Source: Trichostrongylus colubriformis
Lineage: Eukaryota > Nematoda > Chromadorea > Rhabditida > Trichostrongylidae
DNA: 64,000 bases
NCBI GenBank assembly: GCA_963978905.1
Contig: OZ022258.1
Location: 56,714,591 to 56,778,590 of the forward strand
Direction: 5' to 3'
A model generated the notes under the pieces. It saw nothing but the letters and a program-made list of their open reading frames with translations. It did not search any database and had not been told where the DNA came from. The position numbers and the translations under genes are program-made. Positions 1-13,242 of this stretch are shown in pieces (positions within the stretch are counted from its first letter, which is position 1; every line of letters starts with the position of its first letter).

Positions 1-2445
1 AATTCGTATAACGTCCATACGGTGTCTGATCAGAATACACGTAATTTGATGATGAACCAAACCAAGCCGCTCCAGTCCACATCTCACCATGTTGTGCAAG
101 TTCTGAAAAAGCATAAAGGCTTGGACGAGTTTCGAGACGCTAGCAGTTCACATTTTGGGCTCGTTAGCCTCATAAATATTTGGTAAGATCCACGGATAAG
201 TTCTTTTCCGAGTTGGAAACGATTTGGTTAACAATCCAAGAAACTCCCGTGAAACCCGTGACGGTAACATCTTATGCAGCGATTCCATAATTGAGCAAGG
301 TGTCAAGGAAATCTGCAGCGTTTTACAGCCCCCCCCCCCCCCTCCGCTGGAGGTCTGCAATATGTCTCTTTCGGAAGGGTAACTATGCGGTACAGCATCA
401 TCTAATGGGATGGGAGGCATGATGAAAAGAATGTGTGTTATTTGACACCCTCCCCCCCCTCCCCCCTCCTCCCGCTCCTACCCCCTCAATATTATACCTA
501 TAAGATGACCCGAAGAAGACGGTGATGGATGGGTTATTAACCGAAGGAAAACGTTCGTCTACCCAGTCACCCGAAATACGATCCCTAAGAGTGCCTCATC
601 GTAAACTTGTTCTAGGACCAACCGGTTACCTCTTGTAGATAATTCTGACACAGAACCAGGCTCAGAGCGCAGTCGATGATTCCTCGATGGGTGGTCGTGT
701 TTTGGGAAGGTAAGAGAAAGGTCCCTTGGACGGTTTGTATTGCTTCGATATTTTTTTCGACACCAGGATTCTGCGCAGAAACCCTCCAGGAAGTCCCTGA
801 GCTTGTTGCAGCTTCAACAAGCATAATGCCGTTCCTGCCGTTCAATAAATCATCGCGCACTAAATGGGTCATTTGAAGTACAACGCGATGATGGACTGGA
901 TACTCTACGAAATCCGCAATGTGACAGGCATCCGATAAGGGAATCCTACGCGAATTTTATGAAACAAACGGAGAGCGCGGAGAGATTGGACTAACTTTTT
1001 AAATGAAACATGAGAAGATTGATGATTTATGGATTTTATCTTATCTCAAGACTGGCTCAGTGGCGCTTTCTGTCTAGGCGGAACTCATCTAGCGTTTTAC
1101 TCAAAGGAAAGGCGGATCTAATTTGTTTCTGTTTTCTTGTCGGCGTGAATTGGGTCATTGATGAGTGGGTCCAGTATTTTGATGGAAAGGTTTACGTCGA
1201 CCCCATCAATTCTCCAAGTAACACTCGGGCTCGTACTGTTGCTGCAGTTGTTGCTGCTACGAGCCAAGACCGTTGTTATGGTCACCCCCGATCAAGGTCC
1301 ATGGGGTTCGGTAACCCTATGCTCGAATTCTCCGGAATGTCAACTTGAAACATTTTGAAACGTTAGTTCGAGGGGTGAAGCATGCCGAGAAATCTTGGGT
1401 GGTATATTTCGGTTGACGTTCATGGAATCTTTGATAGTCTTTCCGAGCAGGTAGGGTCTGTATCAGCAGACCTTTTAAGGGGGTCATGTAAAGGTGGAAG
1501 AAGGAAAAACTAATAAAAGCAGTTGGAAGGCCTGGGTAAACTGCTAATCGGTGTTCCCACAAAGTCATGCCCCATCAAGGTCAATGTGGAGTTTTCTAGG
1601 GCCAAAAATCCTCGTGTTTGCCCTCAGGGTAGAGTTCAGGGGAACATCCCTAGCCGAAAAATTTCAGCATGAGGTCTTATGGTATTGACCACAACAAATA
1701 CCAATACCGTAGCGTTCAACCAAGGACACGAAGGTCATACGGATAGAGGAACCTATGAGGATGGGGTTTGTATTTAGGCAGATACTTCGGTACTATAAGA
1801 ACTATAATGCGTCGTAGTTTGAGTTACATTGATCACTGTTATGACAAGATCATGACTATACGATTACTTTGGAATTTTTGTTCAATTTTCAGTTGCCGAG
1901 AGCTTTTCAAAATAGTTTTTGTTGCTTCGCGGTGTAGTCATGCTCGTAAAAATACATAGGAAATAAACCGCTGTCGATTAAATCGAAATAAAATACTGAA
2001 AACCCATTGAGCTTTTGGGGGTCTGTATCCAGAACAGGTTTGTTCTGAATGGTATCTACGCCCAAACTTTACCTCATTAAACGATCATACAAAAAATTCA
2101 TTAGCTTGAATACTCACCATGAACGAACTTGTTCTCAGCAGCACTATCGACAGAAACGTGATGGCCTCCTTGGAACAGACATTTGAATTCGGCTATTGTC
2201 CATGGTAATTCATCATCGATAAGTTTGTAACAGGCGTTTGTTACTGGAAAGTATCGCCAACCCTCGGCACACGGTCCGGCGTTGACCACTGTAATGTACA
2301 GATCATAAGAAGAAAACGCTCATTAGAAGAGGAGAATAGAAACTTTGAGAAAACTCGTCCAGAACGTACCATAGACGCCAGCGAGCAGAAGAGCAACCAC
2401 GGCACGAATCGTCGTCATGTTGTTGCTACTGCTGAGGCTGTGCAT
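1..2445 (-). CDS. Secreted C-type lectin-like protein, 5' part (three exons, runs off left edge)
   Basis: Exons on the minus strand: 2445-2370, 2288-2118 and 102-1 (continues outside). Donors GTACGT (2369-2364) and GTGAGT (2117-2112) and acceptors TTACAG and TTTTTCAG are all present, and the reading frame is kept across both joins. Exon 1 encodes a hydrophobic signal peptide (TTIRAVVALLLAGVY). Exon 2 starts the C-type lectin fold with CAEGWRYF, an ACYKL segment and an FKC cysteine (usual spacing C-W-F-C-Y-C). Exon 3 reads ELAQHGEMWTGAAWFG, then YSDQTPYGRYTN, the WIGL and W.SDGTP.YTNW region of the family. The Ca-binding and last cysteines would lie beyond position 1. C-type lectins bind carbohydrate or protein ligands outside the cell; in parasitic worms many are secreted by the gut or glands. 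A second in-frame Met (2418) could also be the start. The ~2-kb second intron is unusually long. The product class is firm; ligand and site of action are not known from sequence. Confidence 0.85.
103..2117 (-). other. Long second intron of the C-type lectin gene
   Basis: About 2 kb between lectin exons 2 and 3. It holds poly(C) tracts near 330-343 and 448-475 and a minus-strand open stretch at 606-958 (about 117 codons, no ATG until 872). The amino-acid composition of that stretch looks natural, but I recognise no family and it has no good splice acceptor. No repeat with clear ends was seen. Confidence 0.5.
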
Positions 2446-2484
2446 GCTCTGCAGTGAGAAGTGCGTGCTCCACGGCGCCACTGC

Positions 2485-2491
2485 TTTTATA
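2485..2491 (-). promoter_or_regulatory. TATA box of the C-type lectin gene
   Basis: TATAAAA on the minus strand, about 40 bp upstream of the lectin ATG at 2445. A TTCTCACTGCAG acceptor-like sequence ends three bases before the ATG, so the short leader could be trans-spliced. The 2500-2700 stretch upstream is clearly richer in G+C than its surroundings. Confidence 0.5.
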
Positions 2492-2699
2492 CGGCGGTCG
2501 AGGTCTGTGGGCGGAGTCAGTCAGTGGAAAGTAGGAGAGCACGGCCTGTGGTGGCGGCAGCCGCGCCTCCCATAACGGCTTCCGGTGCCCGACCGGGAGA
2601 GAGCGCGATTACGGTAGCCGTTCGAATAGTGCACATGTGGGAGGCGGTGGGGCCGGTCGGAAGCGTGAACGACGGCGGCGACGACGCGAACTACACAAG

Positions 2700-3654
2700 G
2701 ACTTTTGAAGACTGACAGATTGCATATGTGCTGAAGGAGAACGTGTAAGAACTTCGTTTAAATGGAAGATGTCAAGTGTATTGTCCTTAAGGGGGATCAT
2801 GACTACTATCAGTGTGATGTCGCGTCAAAAACGTTTCTCCAGTAGATCTTGGTGACCTTTTTCGAGTAAATGTCTCGTTGCAGTAGACAACGCTTCTCAC
2901 GAATTAGACCGTCCTTTGCTGGCAGAAAAACTGATGGCAGCATTTGTCGGTTTTTGAGCGTCTCAGTGAGACGAACATCATCCACTAGTGAAACAATTAA
3001 GTTGGCATGGACTGGAAGGCACAAAAAAATTTCTGAAGAAGTTCTGAGATGTGTCAGGGCTCTTGGTCGTGGCTGCTTTTTAAAGACATTGAACAGCGAG
3101 ATTTTGCTGTCTTTCTAGCAAAAAGATAACACGTGGTTATTCGTTTCGATCGCTGTTTTTGGCTTGCGCCATGTACACGACCTTCGGTCAGCATTGTTAG
3201 CTTGATAGATCACTCTGAATTCAGTACTAACTTGCGAAGACGAGGTCTGCTCTTTTTGACACTTTCGATGCTGCCCAGCTCGGTCTGCTTTTCCTTGTGT
3301 ACAGAGTACTCCCCAAGCTGGATGTCATCTTGGGAGCGAAGTAAGGTTGGGGCAAAGGGTTAAACCAGTTTGATAACTAACTATGTATATAGGTGATTCA
3401 AATAATTTGTCAAATATCGTTCTTCTCACGACTAACTAACGTTTTGGGAAGGTCGCCACGGGAAAAACAAAGTGTAATTTTGCAGTGGGTTGAAGTGCAA
3501 CATTTTTCATCTATGAGGGCACCGTCTCTCTTTCTGTTGGTTTCGCACGAAGACGCGTCTTTTAATGAAACCTTGAACTCCTTTTTTCACCTTATGAAAC
3601 GTATATGTAACTTGACGTAACTGCAAGTAGTTCATTAGCAATTTGTAAGTGTAA
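2700..3654. other. Intergenic, no feature seen
   Basis: Short shadow ORFs only; no splice-bounded exon, RNA gene or repeat end was recognised. Confidence 0.4.
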
Positions 3655-3835
3655 GGCCGCCGTCAGACTTTGCGATTTTGCGATTCTACGATTTTGCGAT
3701 ATTGCGATGTTCGCGGCTCCGCACGCGAAGTTGAGGCATTGCACAATCTCAAAGACGTAGTATCACGTGCGAATGTGCGACGTCGTTGAATCGCAGAACG
3801 GCGAAATCGCAATATTGCGAAGTCTGAAGGCGGTC
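3655..3835. repeat. CGTCAGA-type MITE, copy 1
   Basis: About 180 bp, almost wholly palindromic. The left end GGCCGCCGTCAGACTTTGCG pairs with the right end CGAAGTCTGAAGGCGGTC. The interior repeats GCGATTTTGCGAT-like words and has CACGCGAA/TTCGCGTG-like words near the centre. Three more copies lie at 12910-13094, 28715-28858 and 30188-30314. It has no coding capacity and is a non-autonomous DNA transposon. Confidence 0.75.
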
Positions 3836-5652
3836 GAAAAATGTATTGCTGAGGTAAGCCATTCCGTGCTTGCACATTTCCTGTAGGATGCAATCCGTTT
3901 GAATCTTCTATCTAGCCAAGTCATCGTCATCGAGATGGTCCCATACTTTTGGCTGCTCCCAATTCATTTTTATGTCCACATACGTTCGAATGGGTATCCC
4001 ACACACTAATGGGTAACAAATGCACGGCGCATCTTTCTCTTTCACCCTAGGATATTTTCTCTATTGATCTCCGACAAATATTTCCTTTTATGGGTTCAAG
4101 TTCTCTCATCGTAGAACCTCGGCTTTGCTAGTAGTTCTTGTTTTAACGCTTCTGCCACAAGGTTTTTAGGTAAAATATTTATTGCGGTCATTCCTTTTAT
4201 CTTCAGTCTCCAGAAAGATGAAGCATGCTCTTCTGAAGACGCGTCACGCTTCCTATGCCATTCTGAACTGTACAATATAGAAATGAGTGATTTGCCCTAT
4301 GCGACGACTTGTCGCTTCAACAAGCCACCCTTCTTATCGTCCCAGGCGAGGCTAGGTGAAGGTTGGAGACTGAGGGGATTCGTCGTGTCCAGAAGAACAG
4401 TGGCGGTTGTGGACAGTGATCCCTGCCGGGACCATTCCAGGGAAAGTGGCGCTATTTGTCACTGTGCCATCTGGTTCACATTTCGTGATTCTACAAAATT
4501 ATTTATGCAATCAGCCTTGAGTTTTCTCACTTCCTGTGTGAGCCATAGAAGCCGGTTTCCTTTGTTAGTGTTCTATAATTCCAATCTCCAAACTGTGCAC
4601 CTTTTTACTAGAATATACCACCGTCGACGTTAATACGATTTCACATGCCCATAAAAATAATGCGTTCCAGTCAACGGTTCCATCATTATCGTTCATATGT
4701 CACACTCATCAGTCGGGCGCACTTGCACAGTTTTAATGGCTGCCAAAAGAGAAAGCCTTTCATTATTTTTTCACCCTTTTCAAATTCTCCTTGGAATTTC
4801 CAATTACTTGTTGTTTCTCTTCTGTTTACTCATGATTAAAATCATAAATTGTCTATCTAGCAATCCCTACAAAAGAGCATATTTATGGAGCGACAGTAGT
4901 CTAGCATATCTATGGGGCATAAAGCGCTGGTCATCCATCTTTCCTAGGATGCGACATGCACACTTCTTCTACTCGAAGTTGTGGCGTATTCAAAATTTGA
5001 GTTTCCTATATAATGAATTTACAAACTGGTGATGGTGACGCTATATATCACTGCACCCCCCCCCCCCACGAAGCCAGTTGAAAATATTTTTATCCTGTGC
5101 CCACCTGACCCGTTTTTATGCTATGTTGGTGCATAGTTAATGCGGCTTTTCAGTGATGCATTTTTTGTAGTGGAAATTGACGGCTTGGCGACTTAAAAAT
5201 GGGAAGCAGCCCTCGATTGCGATGGGGAGAATGCTCCCAAGTAATCATTTGGACACCCTTTTGTTGAATTTTATCATTGTTTTTGTCAAATAAATTTGTT
5301 GAAAAAATCCGCATTAATTATGCATCAACCCGATAGCCGAAGGTGGACAGTTTGAAAAGTGATCAGAAGCAGAACACTTCTTGTATTGACGTTTAATGAG
5401 ATGCAGAGATTTTTTTTCATAGAAATCTCAGGCCCCCCCCCCCCCCACTTCCTTCCCATCCCTACAAAACCATTTTTATTATACCGGGATTACTGCTAAC
5501 AAATCAGCCGCATTCCTTTCAATAACGGTGAATTACGGTTTCAATTACAGTTAACTAATTAATTACACATCCTAACGTTGCTACGATTTTGAACGGAAGG
5601 TCAATACGTGGCTTATTCCACACAACGATTGGTCCGTGGGGATCCTTTTTAA
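3836..5652. other. Intergenic with poly(C) tracts, no gene seen
   Basis: Poly(C) runs at about 5055-5067 and 5432-5446. ORFs here (for example 4283-4633) show no splice signals or recognisable motifs. Confidence 0.4.
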
Positions 5653-6079
5653 AGGAATCGTCCACGGAAAATGCGTTTTTGTGTTACCCATACGTTTATG
5701 TTGTATTTGCCTAATGTGGGCCTCATGCAGAATTTCACGCGAAAAAAAATGCGAATCTGGCTGAGATACAGCACCACAGTGTGCGGTCCCAGTGGGCGGG
5801 GCCTAAGAGAAAAGCCTCGTTCCGTCGTCCGCCGTGGTCGGAGACGCATTGTAGGAGCAGAAAGTTTCGTAAACAGTCCCACTCTCCGTTTCCAACGGCG
5901 GTGGACCACGGGACGAGGCTATTACTCTTAGGCCCCGCCCACTGGGACCGCACTTTGTGGTGCTGTATCTCAGCCAGATTCGCATTTTTTCGCGTGAAAT
6001 TTTGCATGAGGTCCACATTAGGCAAATACAACATAAACGTATGGGTAACACAAAAACGCATTTTCCGTGGACGATTCCT
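5653..6079. mobile_element. TTAA-flanked foldback MITE (427 bp)
   Basis: Near-perfect inverted repeat. The left end AGGAATCGTCCACGGAAAAT is mirrored at the right end, with arms of about 170 bp that both include CAGTGGGCGGGGCC-type sequence. It is flanked by TTAA on both sides (5649-5652 and 6080-6083). A TTAA target duplication is the hallmark of the piggyBac superfamily, so this is probably a piggyBac-mobilised MITE. Open frames inside are mirror images of each other and do not code for a protein. A second family with the same TTAA flank and the same AGG...CCT ends is at 13243-13688. Confidence 0.8.
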
Positions 6080-6083
6080 TTAA

Positions 6084-7644
6084 GTTCTCTTCAGACCCAT
6101 ACGGAGGCTATTGATTCATGGCTATAACTAACTCATTTCCATAGATTGTGCTTCTCGATGTTCTTGTCAGGGTGTGGAGTGTGTGTCCTTACATCAGTTT
6201 CGAGACGCGATGCGTGCAATCCAGGAGTACCTTTTCCACCTATATTGATCACCGTGTCCCACGCCTAAAATAAGGTAATCACATTGGGTCTCAACTGGGT
6301 AAGCTTCCTCTAGCTCGCACACTGTGCCTCGTACCTTGCTCGCCGCGATGGAAAATTGTTAGGAATGGGAACCCATCCATTCTCCAATAAAATTTCGTTG
6401 GTCTTTCTTTTATGTCATAGTGGATTTGCCTTCACTCCCTCAGACATGATGTTGAGAATCTACGAATTTCACGGGCCACTTGACCTAAATATTGTAGTTT
6501 TTATGAGCGCTGCGTCTGAAGAAGCCTTAGGATGTCCGATTCTCGAACTTCCAACTCAATAGCATCTGTCTGAAGATGTCTGAAATGTCTTGAAACGAAT
6601 CATAGCTGACGTTTCGAGGTCGAAAATGTCAGAAACTCAACCTTGGATTTGACATTTCATGGCGTTGAGTAATAGCCGATTGCGGACTATTATCCTTCTC
6701 AACACCGACTGTTCGGCAATTGTTATTGTAGCAATAGAAAATCATTCTAAGTCAATTCAATGTGAATTATTTGAGCTGGGTTAGGCTAGATTGGCATAGG
6801 GTCTTATAGCAGGATGGTAGTTTATGCTATGATACTTGATAAGCACTTCAAATGGATATAATGCATCAAAAGGTGATTCCAAAAAGCGTGACCACTGACA
6901 GTTGGTCAGTGGAAACAGTTTTTGTAAGTCATAGAAACGAGTTTCCTGCAACATCCGGCGGCAGTTGCTGAAAACATAGGAATATATTGTCGACGAGATG
7001 GTTTCAGCGGAAGGCTCAAAAAGTGCTCTGTGACTTCTGAACATTGCTCCTTCTCAATGGAGTAACCGGTCATATCAGCACATGACCATCAAGATTCCCC
7101 CTCTCCATACCTTAGATATTCCTTGCACATAGAGTCTCACAGAATCGCTATGATTCTGAGTGGAAGCAGAGTGCATGCAGAGTGCATGGCGCGTTTGAAA
7201 AGAGCAATGGTCATTTTTTATGTCCTATAATTATACTAAAACTGAATAGAGTGTTGTTGTTCTGTCAGCCTGTCCTTTTGTACGGACTGATGAATAGATA
7301 AATAGTGACCATAGACTGATCAATAAAATGATCCGCTGTTAGAGCGACCAAGAAAGATTTTCTGTAACTTTTCTGCCGCCCTTGAGAGGTCTTTAGCCCT
7401 TCCTCACATATATTTAGCCTACTTCAGCAACATCTACGCTGAGAATGCTGAGCTTGAAACCCTAATTGCCAATCGTAATGAAAATAATGAGTCATTGGGT
7501 AGTTATGGTGTCGAAAATGAGGAAAGCTACGCTAATATTCTAAGGAAGTAATGAATGTTGCATGGCACTGAATAATGCAGTTTGAGTGTCGAATATCTCT
7601 CAGGTTTTCTAGCGTTTTCTAATAAGTTCTATTCGATGGTCCTT
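6084..7644. other. Intergenic, no feature seen
   Basis: No exon or repeat ends recognised. A fragment resembling the SINE-B tail (GTGCATGGCGCG) lies near 7184. Confidence 0.35.
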
Positions 7645-7990
7645 TTAAGGCTTGAAGATAGCGGGAGAGATGCTTTCAGCAAACTGTGAAATTTAAGCCG
7701 CTGATCAGTGCAATAGCAGACAAAAAACTGGATAGAACAGCCAAAACGCGAGAAATAGGACCCACATCTCACTTATCCCTTTCTGCTCCTCTGCATCTCT
7801 AACCGCTGAGGGGCAGATGCATACAGCGAGGGATCATGCTAGCCAGCCACGAATGTTGCCCGCTCTTGCAGCAACTCGCTCAGTGGAACGCTACAGCTCA
7901 AGGTGAAGTGCGATGAGATTGTGACAGAGACCGCAGAGGCGCGTTTTTCAACACGTGGTTCGCCACAAATTATCATTCCATAATTTTAAC
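7645..7990 (+). repeat. Family-C interspersed repeat, copy 1
   Basis: Starts with AGTGCAATAG...GAAATAGGACCC-like sequence, then a G+C-rich core (CTCTGCATCTCTAACCGCTGAG) and a GTGCGATGAGATTG...CGCGTTTTTCAACACG-like end. Related sequence is at 35463-35790, 39275-39545, 40805-41150, 48770-49065 (reverse) and 55175-55505. The ends are too diverged for exact boundaries. Confidence 0.5.
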
Positions 7991-7999
7991 ACTCGCGAC

Positions 8000-10900
8000 G
8001 TTCAAAATAGATGCAGAGGTCATCAGGGTTGGGATGGGCCACGTACTGTAACCCTATAAAGAATTGCAAGTAAATTGAAAGCTTTTGCAGTACAGTGAAG
8101 TGCTTTTGATTGCGAGCGCATCTTGTAGTCTTTTAGGACTGGATCTGTAATGATTGATTGTTCCCACAGGTGAAATGGTTCCGTTTGACGCTACACTGCT
8201 CACTTGATCATAATATTCTCTGATCCCATATGAAGTACTTCTTCTGTGCAGTACTTGCATTAGAAAGGCCAAAAAACTTCATGAATTATTATCAGGACTT
8301 TCCACCGAAGAACTCCTTACACTCGTATGATTATCGCTTTTTGACCATGCAACAATGATCACTTCCATATGCAATAAGAACACACTTGAATGGTGCTATG
8401 ACCTGGCCCTGCCCATTTGGAGAACTGAATTTTCAGTGCAGGGAATCGCAATGTAAAGTCACAGTTCATCGTCAGCGTTCAGAAATGGCCTCCACGCGGC
8501 TAACCATGAAAGGATTCTATAGATGAGTCAAGTGTTGGATGAGGAACTGTTTCAGTGGATGAATTGCTACAATTTACTATGCCGGCCACCTCTGATGAAA
8601 GGTGCTCGTTCCCATTGTGTTTTGTGGTTTACGCCATGCATTTATGGCTTAGGTGTAGTACCGCTATAAGTCAGTCATATTTTGTCTGATTGCTTGTAGA
8701 TAAGATAGGATAAGGAAATCATTATCATTCGGAAGCGGTTTCAATACGAATTGTACTGGTACATATGATCAGCGAACATTCCCAGTAAACGTTTGATTTT
8801 ATGCCTCCGAAATGCGTTACGGTTCTTTTAGTCTGAACACAATGACGAAAACAACTGAAGAGAACATCTGCAGGTGATCGTTTTGAAAATCTCCCCACAC
8901 CTCTGTTACAGTAGTCCTATACGAATTTAGTGATTTGTGCGAAGTAGCGCATGTTTCACTTTTTAAGGCACTCCAAGTGAAATAGGCAAGCAGCTTGAAT
9001 GCGGGCAGTTTGGAGAGCTTTGTTTGAAGATGACGCGGCAGAATTCGAAAATTCCACAAATCCGGATGGAACCCAATCAGCGATACTTACTCGACTATTC
9101 ACAAGGAGCACACTTATCTCCCTTCAAACCCAATTCGGTCAGTTTTTAGCAAGAATCTGCTCCCACGACTATAAGGCGTAGGGAGCACAACAACCTTTAC
9201 GACTGCACCACCCCACAGAAATGGCAATGAGCCAGATTCATTCTGCTTGGCTAATCCTTTTGAAGTACTTTGGAGGGCAAAATCTGTCGCAATTCACTTG
9301 ACACCAAAGTTATATTTCAACTCAAGTTTGGGATGATTTTCATTTCGATCACCTGCTTTTCGTCTCCCTCTTGGCCAGTGTGAAAGGACCAAAGGCGACC
9401 GTATCAGATTATTAAGGCACATTGTTGAATTTCTGTTGATCATCTACATTTCGAACGAATTGCTGGTTACATCTTCGTCCTTGTTCGTATGGTTAAGCTT
9501 TGTCATGCGGTCGACGTTTTCGTCATATCCTGTACTGCCTAGTTTACCAGGGCAAAACGTAGTTTGATCTTGAAAAACTACCGCTTGTTATTCTTCATTC
9601 CTTTATACGGAATCATAAGATAGATGGAGACTTTCTGAACTTGTTGACCATTAATCTCCGGTCATAAAGCGCCCATAAGCGGTCACTAAAGACCATAATG
9701 AGTTCCAGTGGGTATGTGTATGTGCGTGTGGTACTGCACACCATTTCAAGAAACCTTCTGCGACTATGAAGTCAGTGACCTTCATTCGATCTGCAATCCT
9801 ATCTCGCGCAATGAATGTTTGGATAAGAGATGAACAGCAGCTTCCGTCTGTCTGTTATCCTATTGAAAAATCGAAATTGTTTAACTGTCCGATTGTTCAT
9901 GATCGACATAAATCACCCTCCCACAGCAGCAGTGACTCTGGTAGTCGTTCTTATGAAAACCATGTGAGAAATCACATCGGAAATGACCATCTTTGACGTT
10001 CGTGATTATTTCGTACGATGACAGGGGACTTACGATGACAGGGGAATACTAAAAAATTTCTGAATCACCAAGCATCATCGAGCAGTACTGCTATGTACAC
10101 TCACTTTGTAAAGACCATGACTAACCTTCGACGTGTACCAAGAGCAAATTGTAGGCTGCAGCATTTTTGATGCGGCGGTCATTATGGGATGGTGAAATGA
10201 CAAATTAAATATTGGGTTGAATAATTAAGTAATAATAATATGTTATGACATATCGATTCGGCTGAGATTCGCTACGCACATTCTATCTTCACATCAAGTG
10301 TTTATGGATTCATTAATGATGCCCGGGGCTCGAGCGGTATGGTACCACCAGTTGATTTCCGAAGCCTTCCGGCCTTCTTCTTTATCGTGTTCCCAATTTT
10401 CCATTTTGCTCCCTTGGCTGCAGACTGTTTTGTGCTTTTATATTATCTTTTTATGAAATTTATCAAAAGATTCTTTGAAAAAATTTGACAAAAAATTCAT
10501 AAAATATAATAAAATTCGTGTCTGTGAGTCGAGGGTGTTGGGCGTACATGGTACCACTTTAAAAAGTACGGTTCTAGAAAACGAACTGTAGAGGTCACAT
10601 CTCGAATCAGCGCCCCATTGGGCCTACTAAGCCTTTCATCGTTTCCGAAATCAGTATTAGACAAGTTCTCTAGGATAAGAACACTGCTTTGTACATGACA
10701 TGGTCCCCACAGGTCGTTGAATGGCCAAATCGCAATCAGATCGCTTTGCCATTGTCCATACATAAGCTTTATGCAGAGTGCGTGGCGTATCCCAAAAGAC
10801 TGTTCCTTTAATCTTTCATCGATGTCTCTTTCTTACCTTCAAGCATTTCAAGGGCTCAATCCAATGGTGGATGGGGACCGGACCTTGAAACCATTTGATA

Positions 10901-12909
10901 CAGTGTGGGCCCTTTCAAATGAGACTATTCAAATGTTATTCAATTGTTTTAGATGGATTTGGTACCGATTGAATAAGCTGTGAATCGATTATATGATCGA
11001 ATATTCTGCTTTGTAATCTGCGCTTTCCTTATTCATCTTTTTTTCCAAAGAAACCGATTGTAATGTTAACTGAAACCAGTCTGATGTTTTTTTTTTTCGT
11101 AGTCCACTCCATTTCCGGTGTTATAATGTGGTTTGAACGGCTGTGCAAATGATTGAAGGTTTTTTTGAAATGTGATGACTACGCACTGTGACGATTTTTG
11201 CGACCCCGCGCCATGTCATTGAGAAAGATCAACCCGTTCAACTGTTTGGAACATTTCATTGGCACAGTCGCTATCTCTTATGGGCAATCTTTAATGAGGT
11301 TTGAAGAAGTGTTACGCAGGACCTTACTCGGTGTAATCGGTTTTATTCTTTAGGCCTTTGTTCTTTCACTTCAGCAGAAAAACTGAACTGTTCTTTCACA
11401 TTTAGCAGAAAAACTGAACAAGGGCCTCTAACTTTGTTGACTAATAAAACAAAAATCAGTTACTTCATTTGAATAATCATAAACTGAATAACAAAAGACC
11501 AAGTCTCGCCAAGTCCCAAAAAGGACTGTGAAGGGTAATTACACATATCTCAATTTCATTTTATAATATTTCAACTAGATTTTATATTTTGATGCTAAGT
11601 TGTGGTTTTGATTAAAATAAACAAACCAGTATGAAACTAAAAGTATCGATCGATCTCATAAGGATGTACTCTTAACATATCTTACTGTCATCGACAGTTT
11701 GGTAGTATGTAATTTGATGTCTCACCCCTAGAGAGAGACATTAGGTTTCCCTTTAAGGCTTTAAATTTTTCCCCCATAGCGATTAGATTGAAAAGTTGAA
11801 TTTTGATTTCATGCTGTTGCCGTAGTAACTGGGTTTCACTTCACCACACCCAGCGCATTTCAACACGTAGACCCTTTTTTCGAATGTGACGTGTCCTGTA
11901 GACAGGGCACACCCAGATGTCGAGGAAAATGGTTGCTAAATACGACTTTCCCCTAAATGAGGACCCTAATACGACCCCTTTCAAATCTACATAACCTCTA
12001 CATCAGTAACCGATAATTACTGCCGATAGCATAGCATTACTAAGTATATTTTATTAATCTATTTCATGTTGACCATTTGAATTAGAATATTTTCTTACGG
12101 AACTGGGACAGCCAACAGCACGATCCGCTCATTATCAAGCGTGGGAACATCGCTGACCTCTGTAGTTACCAACCTCTATTCTGCCCTTCGAATACGACCT
12201 CCCCCTATCGTGAAATCCTCCACTACCGGTGTACCCTGTCCGTAAAGGGATCGGGACTCAGGCGGACCCTTTGTTAGGAATTATACCTCCAGGGGCTGAA
12301 ACGAAGATGGAATTCGACAGTTGCCGGCAGGCAAAATGTGATCGGATAGCAATACTGCTTTTGCGAAAGCTATTGCAGAAAAACTGCTTTCGTGATGTCC
12401 TGTCTCGCTTCCGTTCCCTGGCGTTTCTTTGTCGCTCGAATAAAATGCCGGTCGCTGGCTGATGTACTGCTTTGCACAGAGTTACACATACGGAATTTCT
12501 GCAAAACTACACAGCAAAAATAACTTTATTGTGACCTTCAGAGCTATGTCACAACGACGTCGAAAACTAGTTACCATTTGCATGCAGTTGATGCATTGCA
12601 GCAACAACATATGCAAGTGGCTCGCAAGTGCTCATTAATTTGCACCATCGGAACCTGAATCGAGAATCAAAGCAGTTTCCTGAGTGATTTTCTGAATCGG
12701 ACTCCACTGTAATTAGCCAAGTCATGCCCATACACTTTACAGTGGTATATCAGATAACAATGAAGCAAAATGAGGAAGAACAGGCGAAAAGATGCTTTTA
12801 TATAAGTTGCGCCATGCATCCAACCACTTATGACATTGTGTTTGAGTGATTGTTGGTACAGTGCAATGGCAGGATAACACAGTGATGTCCACATCTTTCA
12901 ATCACAGTA
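8000..12909. other. Gene-poor stretch with scattered repeat debris
   Basis: Nearly 5 kb without a supportable exon. Items seen are a SINE-B-like tail (GTGCGTGGCGTATCCC near 10778), a tandem TTCAGCAGAAAAACTGAAC word at 11373-11420, and an antisense pair of the G-tract+TCGTA motif at 11941-11974. A 76-residue ORF at 9766-9996 reads naturally but has no supporting signal. Confidence 0.35.
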
Positions 12910-13094
12910 GACCGCCGTCAGATTTTGCAATGATTTTTTCGATGATTTTGATTTTTTTGTATCGCCCTTTCGCACGCGATTCTTCGGCGCTGAGATTTTG
13001 CAATGCTGCGTCTCCACGTGCGGAGTCGCAATACCGCAATATCGCAAAATCGCAGAGGGGCAGAATTGCAAAATGGCGAAATCTAACATCTGCC
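12910..13094. repeat. CGTCAGA-type MITE, copy 2
   Basis: Left end ACCGCCGTCAGATTTTGCAA, central CACGCGATTC and CACGTGCGGAGTCGC words, right end CGAAATCTAACATCTGCC. Same architecture and length as the copy at 3655-3835, more diverged at its right end. Confidence 0.65.
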
Positions 13095-13242
13095 ACAAAG
13101 ACATCCGTCCGTGTATGATAGCACTGGCTTTCAGCGTTGGTCCTCGACGTAACTGGATGGAAAACAGTGATTCAAAAGGGAACTTACCACGATCTCTAGA
13201 ATAAAAGCTGGGTGCCCGACGCTTGGCGATTTATATAGTTAA

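Noticed and set aside
1010..1348. 112-codon plus ORF in the lectin intron
   Set aside because: Antisense to the host gene, with no recognised motif and no start or splice context.
5671..6083. Several mirror-image ORFs on both strands
   Set aside because: They arise from the foldback arms of the TTAA-flanked MITE, and plus and minus products are near-copies of each other.
9766..9996. 76-codon plus ORF with natural-looking composition
   Set aside because: No neighbouring exon, acceptor or poly(A) signal; not enough to call a gene.
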